Assembly: GCA_023853785.1 (NCBI GenBank)
Contig: JAJIRX010000720.1
Location: forward strand, 1 to 54,244
Origin: Psilocybe azurescens
Lineage: Eukaryota; Basidiomycota; Agaricomycetes; Agaricales; Agrocybaceae
Direction: 5' to 3'
Length of the DNA: 54,244 bases
Each line of letters starts with the position of its first letter. Position 1 is the stretch's first letter. Below, piece by piece: positions 10,588 to 21,720 of the stretch. Below the pieces are notes generated by a model. That model saw only the letters and a program-made list of their open reading frames with translations, had not been told where the DNA came from and did no database searches. The translations under genes were made by a program, and so were the position numbers.

Positions 10588-12308
10588 CTACTCCGCCAAT
10601 TCTGCATACAAAACTTTCTCGAACCTCGCAACAATCTCGAACACTTCCTTATCTGGCATTGGAATCACTTGTGTCCCAAAACAGAAGCTACTCCTGTTGT
10701 TGGGTCTATGTGGAAGAACGTATGTGCCCACCCCACCCTGTCATATCTAAATATCAGAAACGCTGTTCGGACTCACAAGATATACGCACAAAATCCAGAT
10801 CCTTTCTTTCTTCTACCAGGCCAATCAGTATCGGTCAGCCCAAAGGCAGTGCCCCATTGTGCTACAGCGCCCGTTGGCATACAAGGGTCGAGAGTCAAAA
10901 GTCGGCTCAGAGACCTCGACGCTGTTTCATGGAGCGCTGGTTCGAACAGTGATCGTACACTCTCAGCGCTTATGATCCCCTTTGGAATCTTTCCGGCTGT
11001 GTGAAAATCGGAGATGTCAAATTGAGAGATAATGAAGAAGTAGATCGGTCGTGACATACATTTGATCTGCAATAAATGGCGCAGAAGTCCCAGGTAACCT
11101 TTCAACGAGGCATATAATCCATCTCCTCCCATGTGACAGGCCACTGCAGAATAATGAGTATCGATTACAGTATGATCTTCGATCTCTTTAGTAGACAATG
11201 TCGTACCTTTGGCAGGATCTTGCTCGATGATTTTAGATTGATTAGCCCATCGTTCAAACTTATCACCGCGTCGGTACGTGAGATCGACAAGCTTTTCTTT
11301 AATATCTGGAGTGAGATAGAACGAAGCCGTCATTCCGAGTGGTTTAAAAACTTTATCCTGGCTAATCGAGGCTTGCTTCAGAAAATAGGTTATCAAAGCA
11401 CCCAAGAAGACAACATACAGATACTTCTCCAGGCTCTGACCGGTGACCCTTTCAATTACAAACCCGATGATATCAGAGCCCCAGCCGTTTGACCCTGATG
11501 TAGCAACGACGTTATTATAGTTAGATTGACAAATAATACGACTGTGAATAGCGTGGCCCACAATTCGCTCCTGGTTCGAATAGAACAGGAATGCCAGGAG
11601 GTCTCCTAGACGTCAGAACTGATTAGTACTTGCATGCTGCATAAGACCTTGACAATTGTCACCTTAATGATAGAAATAAATCGAGAGACCGGGTCTTCCA
11701 AGTCATGCGACGCAATGTACGCCTCGTTTAGTCGGTCAGGTCTTACTTCTTTGGAAGGGTAGTAAAGTCCACTTGTATAATCCAGAATATGCTTATACCG
11801 CATTATTGTCTTTGCAGGTTTGTATGTTAGAACTTCAGCCATCTGATTATCCACGATAACTAGATTGGAGAACTCTGGCAAGTACTCAGAGATCGGAGTC
11901 TCGAGCGTTATTTTCCCTTGTTCAACTAATTGGAGACCAGCAATCTGTGGATGTGTAGTCAGTTCTCATCCCCTTGTAAGCCTGAGAGACGCTCATCAAC
12001 TTACATGGACGATCAGTTTGGATTGGCCGCACATCCAAAATACACTATCCTCGTTTATCTTTCCGCTCTCTTCATCGTCGACGACGTTGTGGCCCCAGGT
12101 TTTGAGATAGAGCTCTTCCTCAACAGATGTTACACCGAAAAGAAACCCAGGGATCTTCTTCTCCTGTACAACTTGGGCCTATGATACGGAAATCAAGCGA
12201 CCAATGAACGACTTTCCATCACTGGTTCCTATATATCGATGAACAAATGAGCGAGGCTTACCGCCAGCCTATCTAGGACTCTTTCCCCGATTCTGGTAAA
12301 AACACCAT
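10588..12308 (-). CDS. Class C beta-lactamase-fold protein with altered catalytic residues
   Basis: Family of serine hydrolases and transesterases with the SxxK fold (class C beta-lactamase, family VIII esterase, LovD-like acyltransferase). Reading from the ATG at 12308: VVQEKKIPGFLFGVTS, DSVFWMCGQSKLIVH, LQLVEQGKITLETPISEYLP, MRYKHILDYTSGLYYPS, GIPVLFEPGANWSNGWGSD, VFKPLGMTASFYLTPDIK, DGLYASLKGYLGLLRHLL and a C-terminal GTQVIPMPDKEVFEIVARFE, stop at 10588-10590. Compared with its relative at 18354-20047, the nucleophile Ser of SxxK is Gly (CGQSK against CSQTK) and the second catalytic Tyr is Asn (SNGW against VYGW); the Lys is kept. Several one- or two-base frame breaks occur (first exon, after an intron near 11606, near 10700). 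The family is secure; activity is doubtful. Confidence 0.88.
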
Positions 12309-12364
12309 GTTGCCTTAGACGAAAGTGAAAGCGAAAGGGCGAATATTAGAACAAATCGAGTACC

Positions 12365-12371
12365 ATTTATA
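12365..12371 (-). promoter_or_regulatory. TATA-like element of the beta-lactamase-like gene
   Basis: TATAAAT on the minus strand, 56 nt upstream of the ATG at 12308. Position and sequence suit a fungal core promoter. Confidence 0.4.
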
Positions 12372-12502
12372 GTGGGTGGTTACTAGTGCATATGTGCAAT
12401 CACAAAAGACCTATTTTTAGCTATTTTACATCATCTGCGTATGCCAGTTTCCATATCCGCAGCGCGCTACTTTGGAGATGGAGTTTATCTTCAGGCCTGG
12501 AA

Positions 12503-13483
12503 TTAAGAGCAGAAGGTAAGAGTGTAGTTGGCTTTCTTGTTAGAGTCACAATTCCAGATGACAGTGCCACTAGATTCGATAGGCGTAAGCGTACGATTTG
12601 GGGTAGCTGTCCTTGAAATAGCCGTGAAAGCCACGCCTGTCAAGAAGCACCGTATCAATGAAGTTTCAAGCTCGGGCATGTTGCAGCAGTATTATGAGAT
12701 ATAGAACAACAGTTGGCGGAATTGGTTATTAATAAAGATAAGTAGGTGTAAATCAAAGAAAGTTGAAGAAGGTAACAATGCTGACTTGAATCTCCGTCGA
12801 GGTTTGCAGAGCCACTCCTGTATCCAACTGGGAATCCTGGAAGAATCAAATGGATTCTTCAATTGATTCGGGCCTAAAATAAACACAGTAGTCAACATCC
12901 TCTCTGTCTGTGTGGGAAGAAGGAAACTCACAGTTCGGACCCAGGTCAACTAGGCAAGGAGTACAGCTAACGTTGTTATTGATACGCATGAGTAGTTTGT
13001 AACCGTCCACAAGGGAGACTGAAGATATAGATGATCAGATTCGATAACACTGAAATTTTGGAAAGATCTCACCATCTAGTTTTCCGGATCCTTCACGTGT
13101 GTATTCAGCAATTGTGGCGGGAGGTGCGCCCTACATTGAGGAATGTGAGCCAGTATATACAATTAAGTTTGAGTGAAGAAGTCATACGGTTCCAGTATGG
13201 GGTCACATTGTAGGCCACCGTTGCAGCCTCCATACGGGCAGGATTTTAGGCCTGAGTTGTAGCTAAAATCGCAATCACGGCGACCCTGTGATCAAGTTGT
13301 CTCGATTTCTACGTTAGCGTTAAAATCTTGCGAGAAATTTTCCCAGACACGGCCAGTTGTCGGGAATCGTAAGGCTGACCTTAGTGAATGCTCGATAGTT
13401 CTATTGAAATAACCTTGTGTAATATTGTCCTACCCAGTCTGAAAGTTCTGAGCATTTTGTGCGACGTTCAAATCAGTGTACAT
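12503..13483 (-). CDS. Thaumatin-like (PR-5 type) protein, N-terminally short
   Basis: Thaumatin-like proteins are secreted beta-rich proteins; several fungal ones bind or cleave beta-1,3-glucan in the wall. Pieces in order on the minus strand: MYTDLNV, VSLTIPDNWP, GRRDCDFSYNSGLKSCPYGG, CNGGLQCDP, GAPPATIAEYT, VSLVDGYKLLMRINNN, CTPCLVDLGPN, PFDSSGFPVG, SANLDGD, NSANCCSISHNTAATCPS, YFKDSYPKSYAYAY and a terminal ESSGTVIWNCDSNKKANYT ending FCS at the stop (12503-12505). The family pattern and several GT-AG introns are clear. The secretion signal and first beta strand expected before MYTDLNV are missing, several small frame breaks occur, and the usual GCxSAC pair reads GYRSGS, losing two Cys. It is either a decaying copy or a gene damaged by sequence errors plus real changes. 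Confidence 0.8.
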
Positions 13484-13515
13484 CTATTGCATAGTTAAAT
13501 TCAAATCATGCGAGG

Positions 13516-13523
13516 CATATATA
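13516..13523 (-). promoter_or_regulatory. TATATATG element upstream of the thaumatin-like gene
   Basis: A minus-strand TATATATG 33 nt before the ATG at 13483. If it is the real core promoter, the protein truly lacks its signal peptide; otherwise a first exon lies further upstream. Confidence 0.3.
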
Positions 13524-15461
13524 GGAAGACAAACAGTGATGCGTGACCCGCAACAGGTGCGTACTGAGTACTGAGTACTAAATTCTTGTGAATTGCCCAC
13601 AGGTTTAATTTCTGACCACATACTCAGGCGTCCAGTTTTATGATTATTCCGAAAGCAACTGTCCTTCTGGTTTGCTGTATCCTTCGATAATACAAATGGC
13701 TCTCCGTTTCTATTCTGCGGATCGTTCGCCGAAGTCGACTATACCGTGACCTTCTGTCCAGAAAAGGGAGTTTGAATCTGATTTGCTGATTTGCGTGCAA
13801 CGATATAGCATAAATATGTAAACGAGCTGGCTTTATTTTGCCAAATAGAATGTGTTTACCTGTTATAGAGTCAAGACACTTGCAAACGCTGCGGAGCGCT
13901 TGTGCCCGTATGCGGGCTTGGCAGTTCGGATTCTGAGTCCATGTCATTTGAAGAGGAGTTCACAGCGTCGGCCACTTCCGTAACCAGCCACATACAATAA
14001 ACAAGACTGAAATAATCACACACAACTTTAATGTCCTTGTCGTAGAGGTTTCGAGTCTTAGCTGCCTGCATGGCTTCCTCCTGGAGCCTTTGATGTACTC
14101 AATTAGTAGCTACCTTTCTCTACTCGATTTTAACGATTTAATGCTGGTCGGAACTCTTGAATTGACCGAGCTCCAGCCCAACTGCATTCGAGGCTTATAA
14201 AGATCTCTTGAAGCAAAGTTCAATTTTATGCAAATTTTACACAGGGTCTAATTCTTTTTCAGACCTGCTATCAACCGTTAGTATAATGTGGTTATCCATG
14301 ATCTAGCCAGACTTAAAAATGAGGTCGGTACAAGAATACTGAACTACCTTGGATCTTATTCTAAGCTTAATCTCCTTACCATCTGAATAATTGTCGCATC
14401 CCCTGACAAGCCGTTCACATATGCGGAGAATGGGATGTCTCGTCGGAAGGTTTTTTACTGCTGAGTATTAGCCCGAGATAATTCAATAGCTTGTTTTATT
14501 TTATTTAAGCAAGCAAACCGCAGCGTTTGAGTTTACTTATACTTTTGAATATTTATGTGCAGGCCTGTATGAATCCTGACGCAGATTTTCTCCTCAGTCA
14601 CAATGATAGCGTCCCATAGTATTGTTGATGACCCCATTAAATGGTGAACAATGTATAGAATATCAGAACACCATGAGATATTGGGAAGATTGATGAAACA
14701 TAGCCACTCCTATGTGTGGTGGTCCAAAGTTGTGACATGATAATGAGCTGTCAGCCAGAGAAGATTAAAATGGCGCTGTACAGGAAACTGTGCACTGAGA
14801 ACGGCTATGACACTCAGAGAATTGTGTAAGTAGTAGCTTGCTTATTCACTGATTACTGATATATAGCCTAGTCAATGGGCGAAGAGAAACGGCATGACGA
14901 TATTTTAGCAGGCGAGCTTAGAGATTGTTACCGCTTAAGTCGATACCCGAACCGGGAAAATCTATAAATAGTTTCAGAATGAAGTAGTGCGGCATTGGGC
15001 GCTACTTCGTAGCCTCCTTGAGGACAGGCTTTGTGACATACCGACAAACGCGGCGTAAAATAAATTCAATAAGGAGCACTCGTCGATATATATGAACGTA
15101 CTCATTGAGATGATGTTAGCCTGGATCGAGGAAGAAATAGTACAGAGCTTTGGAAAATAGCATGAAGTCGAATCTTAACCACCAGTGACCCCCAGGGTAG
15201 CTGATATGGTATCGATGTTCAGAGTTTGGATGGAGTATATAAAAGTACACGGGAATTCAAGACTGGAAAAATTATAACATTACAATGCATTCCCGAAGGC
15301 CGCGTCCGTCGCTCAGGTTCTTGTTAAACGGACCCAACTCCCTCTGATTGGCTTACTTGCTCTTTGTGTGCATGCGCCCCACAGCAATATATTTAAGATG
15401 AGAGAATTTGAAGTCTATCTTCATCAGGTTTTACTGTCCAGCTCCCCTGCCCTTTCTTGAC
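13524..15461. other. Intergenic region between the divergent thaumatin-like and adenylation genes
   Basis: About 1.9 kb, AT-rich. A short tandem (TACTGAG) repeat sits at about 13563-13580. A minus-strand stretch 14020-14090 reads QRLQEEAMQAAKTRNLYDKD and may be a stray exon, but I could not extend it. Confidence 0.4.
15236..15245 (+). promoter_or_regulatory. TATATAAAAG element upstream of the adenylation gene
   Basis: A strong TATA-type sequence 217 nt before the chosen start. A 20-codon ORF (MHSRRPRPSLRFLLNG...) begins at 15284, 38 nt after it, and could be an upstream ORF in the same transcript. A second AT-rich element (ATATATTTAAG) lies at about 15386-15396. Confidence 0.35.
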
Positions 15462-17861
15462 ATGAGCCAAGATCCTCAAATCCCAATTCCGTCCTGCACT
15501 CAGGGAATGGGCAGTAAAACATTTAAATCGCCTCCCCTGACCCCTTATCTCAGCACTCCAGAGATATTCGATTGGCATTTCAAAAATAGTCGTCATCATC
15601 CATTCTATGTCTACCAGGAAGATGCCGCCCATGGTAGCAAGATCACTACGGTAGCTTGGAAGGACGCTGTAAAAGCCATCTACCGTATTGCAAATTCGGT
15701 AACCAGGAATTTAGGCTCATTAAAGGACGGCATTACCAAACCACTTGTGGGACTATACTGTTCATCAGGTACCCATACCTTTTTTGAGTTAAGCTTGGCA
15801 ATGACTATGTTATATAGAAAGTTTGACATATATGCTTGCTATGATTGGGGTTATCCGCGCTGGCTTTCCTCTTTTCCTCATCTCAGATAGGACGTCTCCC
15901 GCTTCCCTTGAGCATCTCATTGTTAAGAGCGGAGTCACCCACATTCTAATTAACGATAATGACCAAAAATTGTCTACCCGGCTTTGGGGAGTCCGAAGGA
16001 ATCTGAAGGAGGATGTCACAGTATCCATAATTCCTTCTCGGTCCGAATTATTTGGCAATGAAGGGATAGAAGTCCCAGCACCTGTGCAACCTAGCTTGGA
16101 GGATCAATGCTTGATTATTCACTCTTCAGGTTGGAAGATGTCTTGACTATTATTTTCCCTCAAAATTGCTGACAAACGGTGCTAATAGGCTCTACAGCAC
16201 TGCCTGAACTGAACCGGTGGACCCACCGCATGATGCATAACGTTCTGCGGCATACGTGTGCGTATTTTAACAGTTCGTTATGTTCACTTATCTCAATTGT
16301 TTCGACTTTGCTTTTAACAGGGTACGGAGAGAAAGATATATGCGGCGAAGTAATGTCGACACCAGCCATCCCTATGGGAGGTCCAACGGGCATCATGCAA
16401 GCTCTTTTTGCTGTATGTATCAGACTTATAGTACATTGAGTGATTCTCAAAAGTCTCTCTCGTACAGGCCTCGAGTGGAGTAATTATTTCTGGCTTTCCG
16501 CCATCGTCTCCTCCACCTTCGCCTACGCTGGAGAATGTCTGGAACAGTATAATCGCGACTCGAGCAACATATGGGTTCATTCCCCATTCATTTTTAGCGG
16601 TGAGAATTATTGCTGCCCCTACTCAAGCTGGTCTTTTACCTTGCAACCAGATATGGTTGGAAGACGATGATAAGGTCGAGAAATTAGCTAAGCTACAAGG
16701 AGTGGTACGCATTTTGTCCGTTTTGGAAAATGTTCACAACTAAGGATGGTTTAGATATTTGCCGGAGCGCCATTGTCCAAAGACGTCGGGGATAAACTGG
16801 CAGTGAAAGGAGTAAATCTTATGACATTCTATGGGTCGTGAGTGATGCGAAGTTTAAACCGGAGTTCTAACTGATTATCATGTTAAAGAACTGAGGCTGG
16901 CCTACTGAACAAAGCCTTTAACAGTAGTAAGAGGAGGCCATAAAACTTTACTATCTGCTAGTTGACGATAATGTATAGAAAATCATGGAATGGACTGGGA
17001 ATGGTTCACATTCCATCCCCTCATCTATCCCGCATTTCGTAACAAATCAGAAGACGGTGTGGGAGAGCTCGTGCTGAAAGTAGGTCCTTTCCAGTATACG
17101 AATAGCCTGGTGTATATATCACTGTTGCTGCACAGACCGGCGCCACACACACAACTACTAGGACCAATACAGTTGTCGATGGTGTTCCCGCTTACGCCAC
17201 AGGTGATCTCCTAGAGCGCCATCCAACTTTGCCGTCTCTTTGGAGATATGTTTCGCGCGTAACAGATCAGGAGACCATAGGCGCCGGAGGACCAAAGGTG
17301 TGTGGCACCTAAACATATTTTTAACACTAAATTAAAAGAGTATAGATTAATGTTGTGGCCTTGGGTGAAACTTCCTTTAAGCCCCAGCTCCACGACTTCT
17401 TAACTAACTTGTCCTCATGAATACTTAGCGAAGATGATAATGACGGATCCGCTCATCTCTGGAGCCGTCCTGGTCAGCCAAAGTGTTGGGGTTTCGAATA
17501 TATTTGGTGTAATTATCGAGCCGGCACACAATGACTTCAGCGGTCCCGATGCACTCGAAATTTTCAAAGCTAATATATGGTAAGGTCGGGCTGGTACCAT
17601 ACTTTTGAGCTTACCAAGACAATACCTTAGGCCTACTATTGAGCGCTATAATGCCATTACTCACGATCCCGCAAGGATATTCAAAAGTGTAAGTGCAGTC
17701 GGCATTGAGCCTTGGTAATAAAGCTGACCCCAAACCCATTTCAACAGAATATTATTTTGGCGTCTCCTCAGAAACCATTTGTCTACGGTGATAAGGGTAT
17801 GCCCCGGAGAAAAGAGGTAATCAGTGCATATCGGGCTGAGATAGAGGCCCTTGCTACTTGA
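15462..17861 (+). CDS. Stand-alone NRPS-like adenylation (AMP-forming) enzyme
   Basis: Adenylate-forming enzyme of the fungal NRPS-like/aminoadipate-reductase type, which activates a carboxylic acid with ATP. From MSQDPQIPIPS it reads through about 14 exons with clean GT-AG junctions and no frame break, giving roughly 570 residues. Landmarks: LTYMLAMIGVIRAGFPLFLI; the phosphate-loop region SSGSTALPELNRW; GGPTGIMQALFAASSGVII; IFAGAPLSKDVGDKLA; MTFYGSTEAG (A5); WEWFTFHPLIYPAF; AYATGDLLERHP (A7); SRVTDQ at the A8 position; NIWPTIERYNAITHDPARIF; and a C-terminal KPFVYGDKGMPRRKEVISAY. Related enzymes continue into a carrier domain and a reductase; this one stops nine residues after SAYR, so it lacks both. 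The A3-like Lys is Glu (LPEL) and the A8 GRxD pattern is altered. The substrate is unknown. Confidence 0.88.
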
Positions 17862-18353
17862 GCACCCAGCCCCTTCATGAATACCGTTGGAGTCTTTCTA
17901 GAGAATTTACGTAACGTACTGAGTTCCACATGAATGTCACATACGCATACCAGTACTATAGAACTGCGAATATTGTCGAAGTCAATGTTTGTCGGGTTAA
18001 GGATGGTGATCAGTTTAAGAGGATAATCAAAAGGCAACGGATCGCAGTGAGGCCAAATTTTATGACAGTCCGACTCAAGTCCGACCGTGACTAAACAAGC
18101 TTGCGTCCAACAATCGCAACAAGCAATGCTCGGCCTCTCCTTCATACACTCCACTGAGAAAAATGATATGGCAACTACACTCTGATATTAATCAGTTTCT
18201 TGAATCCATAATCATAATGACACCTGGACAACCCCTAGAGCCTTTGAGAAATTACTCCCATTGGACGCTATTGTCCGGTATATCGAATAGCCGAAGTACA
18301 AAGGAGCGCAGTTTTCGTTCTTCACAAATTGAAAACTCTCGTTCTATCACAAC
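17862..18353. other. Spacer between the adenylation enzyme and the second beta-lactamase-like gene
   Basis: No carrier or reductase domain can be found here. A short plus-strand stretch at 18210-18345 reads PRAFEKLLPLDAIVRYIE with two stops just after, and looks like a remnant of coding sequence I cannot name. Confidence 0.4.
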
Positions 18354-20047
18354 ATGGCAACATTGTCGCCTACGGGGCGAGCTGCTCTTGACGACTACAT
18401 TGTGCGTACAACCATCGAAAGTCCCGGGCTCTGCAATAATCAAGGTGTAGAAAGCGACGCTCAAAGCCAAGACGATCCCAGGGTTCATCCTTGGGGTGTC
18501 CAACGTTGACGATGAGATATACTTCGAAGGGGGAGGCCCGAACACTATCGATGACAGCGAAAGTGAAGAAATTAATCCCGATAGCATCTTCTGGATATGC
18601 AGTCAGACGAAAATGATCGCGGCAGTGGGTCTTTAGATCAATATCTTTACACAAGTCAATTATACTAATCTTTCTAAGTAGGTGGCTGCCTTAAAGCTGG
18701 TTGAGAAAGGAGCAATCTCATTGGATACCCCTGTAGGAGATATATCCCGGAATTTCGGAATCCCATCATAGTTGACAAAACTTCCACGCAAAATACAACT
18801 TTCCGACCAGCAAAGACAGTCATGACCGTCAAACATCTGCTCAATTTCTCAAGTGGATTGTTCTATCCCGTTGTTCGAGACGATTTGACAGGGTTGACCG
18901 AGGGTTACGTCTCGAAGGAGATGCACGCGTCATCGGATGCACGCTCACACTTCTTCAGTATACTCATCGTATGTTCATCTGTTCATAACTCTGTTCTTAA
19001 CTCACTAAGAGCGTCACTTTAGGGAAAACTTCCTGCTCTACCTCTAAAGTTCGAGCCCGGCACTGATTGTAGGTCAATCGGCTATCCTGTTGGTTATCAC
19101 GCAATGATACATGTCTTAAGTCGTGTACGGATGGAGCTCTGATGTGTTGGGATTTCTTGTCGAAGAGGTTTCTGGCCAAACACTGGAACAGTTCTGGTAA
19201 GATGATTTCTATCTTTCAATATTAGTGCCCTTTTTCATTCTGTCAAAGTAAGGAACATATATTGGGGCCTTTAGGCATGGAAACGTCGTTTTATTTGACC
19301 CCAGAATTACGCAAACGAATGGTCAATCTGACTTTCCGCGAACAAGACGGGAGCCTTAGTCCATGGAGAGAACAAGTCAATATAATCGAACAAGACCCTG
19401 CCAAAGGTATCGTATATCTGTATTTGAGATCCGTCTATGGCAATGCTGGCCTTAATACCAATACACCCACTTCCAGTTCGACTGCACCTGGGAGGAGTGG
19501 GTATGTATAGCTCTATGAGGGACTATCTCAAACTTCTTCGCCATTTGATGCAAATAAACGGTATATCGATCTGGAACAATTGTTCATAGTGTGTGGGCGC
19601 TAATCACACCACACTCTTAGCTAGTCGACCTGTCAAGAACCCTATTCTGAAACAGGAGACAGTCCACCAAATGTTCATTCCAGCCCTAACTGACAAGGGT
19701 TCAAAATCGCTATCCGATCTAGTTATGGCACCAGGTTTGCAATGGGGTACAACCATGGCAATTGCCACCAAAGACTGGCCACAACGACGCAGGGCAGGGT
19801 CCGTTTTCTGTAAGTACTGTCTGCACTCAAGTGTACACCATATTTATGGCACGACCTTTCATCGTGGTGAATAGGGGGTGGATGGGCAGGAACGCTCTAT
19901 TTCATTGATCCAACGAGTGGCATCGCTGTGGTCTTTGGCATACAGATTGCTCCAACCGGGGACGTGCAGGCAATGAAGGTCTGGTCCAAACTCGAGGCTT
20001 TGATATATGCTGCATTGATTCCTGAGACTGCTAAACCGAGTCTTTGA
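18354..20047 (+). CDS. Class C beta-lactamase-fold serine hydrolase or acyltransferase
   Basis: Same family as the minus-strand gene at 10588-12308, with the catalytic motifs intact. From the ATG at 18354 (MATLSPTGRAALDDYI) it continues with KAKTIPGFILGVSN, DSIFWICSQTKMIAA (SxxK at about residues 67-70), LVEKGAISLDTPVGD, TVMTVKHLLNFSSGLFYP, FEPGTDFVYGWSSDVLGF (catalytic Tyr), LGPLGMETSFYLTPELRKR, IIEQDPAKG, HLGGVGMYSSMRDYLKLLRH, WGGWAGTLYFIDPTSGIAVV and a terminal ALIPETAKPSL. Introns are GT-AG. There is one frame break near 18760, where FGNP-IIVD needs one more A in GGAATCCC. It follows the adenylation gene on the same strand. The fold is known for hydrolysis and for acyl transfer (LovD), so a role acting on the neighbour's acyl product is possible but inferred. 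Confidence 0.88.
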
Positions 20048-20615
20048 AATTGCTCCAAATCCTGGAAATGTACGATTTTGTATATTATTTTTAATTCAAC
20101 TTATCGCCTTTTGGACCATGTTATGGCCGAACTCATCGCTTCCTTGCAAATGGAACCAACAGATCGAACAACTTGCATTAGAAAGGATTTACAAAAAGGT
20201 CATTTGCTGACATGCCTCTTCGACATCTGGTTCGGAAGAGCCTTGAGGCGCGTCATGCCCTACACGCTCATCTCCTAGAAAGGAGTGATCGACCCGACAG
20301 CCTTCGTTTCCCTGATCGCAGCTGAAGAGGTGGCCTTTATCTGTCCACTTGCCTGGAGACTGCCTTGAGTATATGGGTTTGAGCTAAAATGTCGGATACA
20401 GGACATCTACCGCGTGTGTGGTCTGACCACGATGGTGAGGGAAGTCCTCTTTGGATAACATTCGTCTCATTGCATTCCTGCTGCTCTTGAGTTTATCTCT
20501 TCCCCACGTCCCCCTCTATCCTGTGCCATTGCACACCTTGGTGGCAGCCATATCATTTCTCACTGCACGCTTTCCCACTTACTATCTTACTCAAGACACG
20601 TTAGCCATCTTGTCT
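20048..20615. other. Spacer upstream of the WH1-CRIB gene
   Basis: Contains the 3' end of the beta-lactamase-like gene and a pyrimidine-rich leader (20450-20615) for the next gene. A 38-codon ORF at 20212-20328 (MPLRHLVRKSLEARHA...) has no support. Confidence 0.4.
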
Positions 20616-21597
20616 ATGGATTCCACTTTCATCGCAGCAGCCGGTGCACGGGGCGTCGAACGGAACGGCATGGTCTCAGGGCTTGAGCATAACCCATACG
20701 CCGTTCTAGCAGTTGCCGGTGCCCGCGTGTACCACACCAAGCTCAATGTCAAGGACAGTCAATGGATCTACTCCCGCTGGAAGGGAACACTGACATTCGG
20801 ACGGGATATCGACACTCCAAATTCCATTCCTCAAAACATCAGCGAGACGGAGAGACATTGGTTCCGACTCGCAGATGACGAGACGGGCAGGACTGTGTGG
20901 ATGTTCAAGTTTCCGGAAAACTTTGAATATTCCGTGGATCGCCCATTTTTCCATGTATTCCAGGGCAGGGTGAGCCTCCATGTCTCCGCCTTTTGTTGCG
21001 ACACTACATGCTTATCGCATCTTCATTTAGACCCGAACATATGGGTTTCTCTTCAACGATGACGACGAGGCGTCAGTTTTCGGAAGAAAAGTGATGGAGA
21101 GGCTTTCCAACGGTCGTGGGTCACTATTACTCAGCACTCGACGCATTTGGGCTAATCTTCTTCAAAAATACGTCGTAGAACCACCTAGAAAGTCGCGAAG
21201 CCCTGGCAAAATGAGCGGCACCAATAGATCGAAGTCTCTCACAGGATCTATTTCGCGCTCGCTTATCTCCTCCCCTGCTCCCCATTCGTTTAAACATATC
21301 GCCCACGTTGGCGTGAACAAAGAAGGCCTCTTTGAGGCATCGAAAGATCTGGACGGTGCATGGAAAACCATGCTCGAAGATCTTCAAGGACACGGAGTCA
21401 GTGATGCAATCGTTGTCCGCCAGAGCAATTTTGTTGATGGCTTTTGGAAGGAGGTGGAGGCCATTCGAATGATCGAGGGATCGAATGTGGAACGATTCGA
21501 CTGTAAGTAGCTCAATATGGACTTCTGCACTCGTTCACTGATTTATTGTATAGTGAAGGATATTTCCCGAAATATGACTACAGTTTCGGCATTATAA
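20616..21597 (+). CDS. WH1 (EVH1)-CRIB domain protein, WASP/Las17-like
   Basis: WH1 domains bind proline-rich partners such as verprolin/WIP, and CRIB motifs bind Cdc42/Rac-type GTPases, so this is a likely cortical actin or polarity adaptor. The start MDSTFIAAAGARG was chosen because the WH1 fold follows: NPYAVLAVAGARVYHTKLN, WIYSRWKGTLTFGRD, ERHWFRLADDETGRTVWMFK, FFHVFQGR and TRTYGFLFNDDDEA. A basic Ser-rich linker leads to the CRIB-type motif at ISSPAPHSFKHIAHVG, then WKTMLEDLQGHGVSD. Introns 20970-21030 and 21503-21553 are GT-AG, giving 289 residues with no frame break. The in-frame hydrophobic stretch upstream opens with TTG and is not used. Unlike full WASP it has no proline-rich region or VCA domain, so it cannot itself activate Arp2/3. 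It faces the NADH dehydrogenase tail to tail, 123 bp apart. Confidence 0.87.
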
Positions 21598-21720
21598 GAA
21601 AAAGCGGAGGGTTGTTGCACTATATGGGGGATAATGTACATTGTAATTATGATTACCTTGAATTTCGTGATGTGTAATGTTCCGTAGCAGGTCTATAGGA
21701 GTCTGTAGTTATATAGCGGC

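Noticed and set aside
20451..20615. N-terminal extension of the WH1 protein with a hydrophobic leader
   Set aside because: The upstream frame starts at TTG, is pyrimidine-biased like a 5' leader, and WH1 proteins begin close to MDSTFIAAAG.
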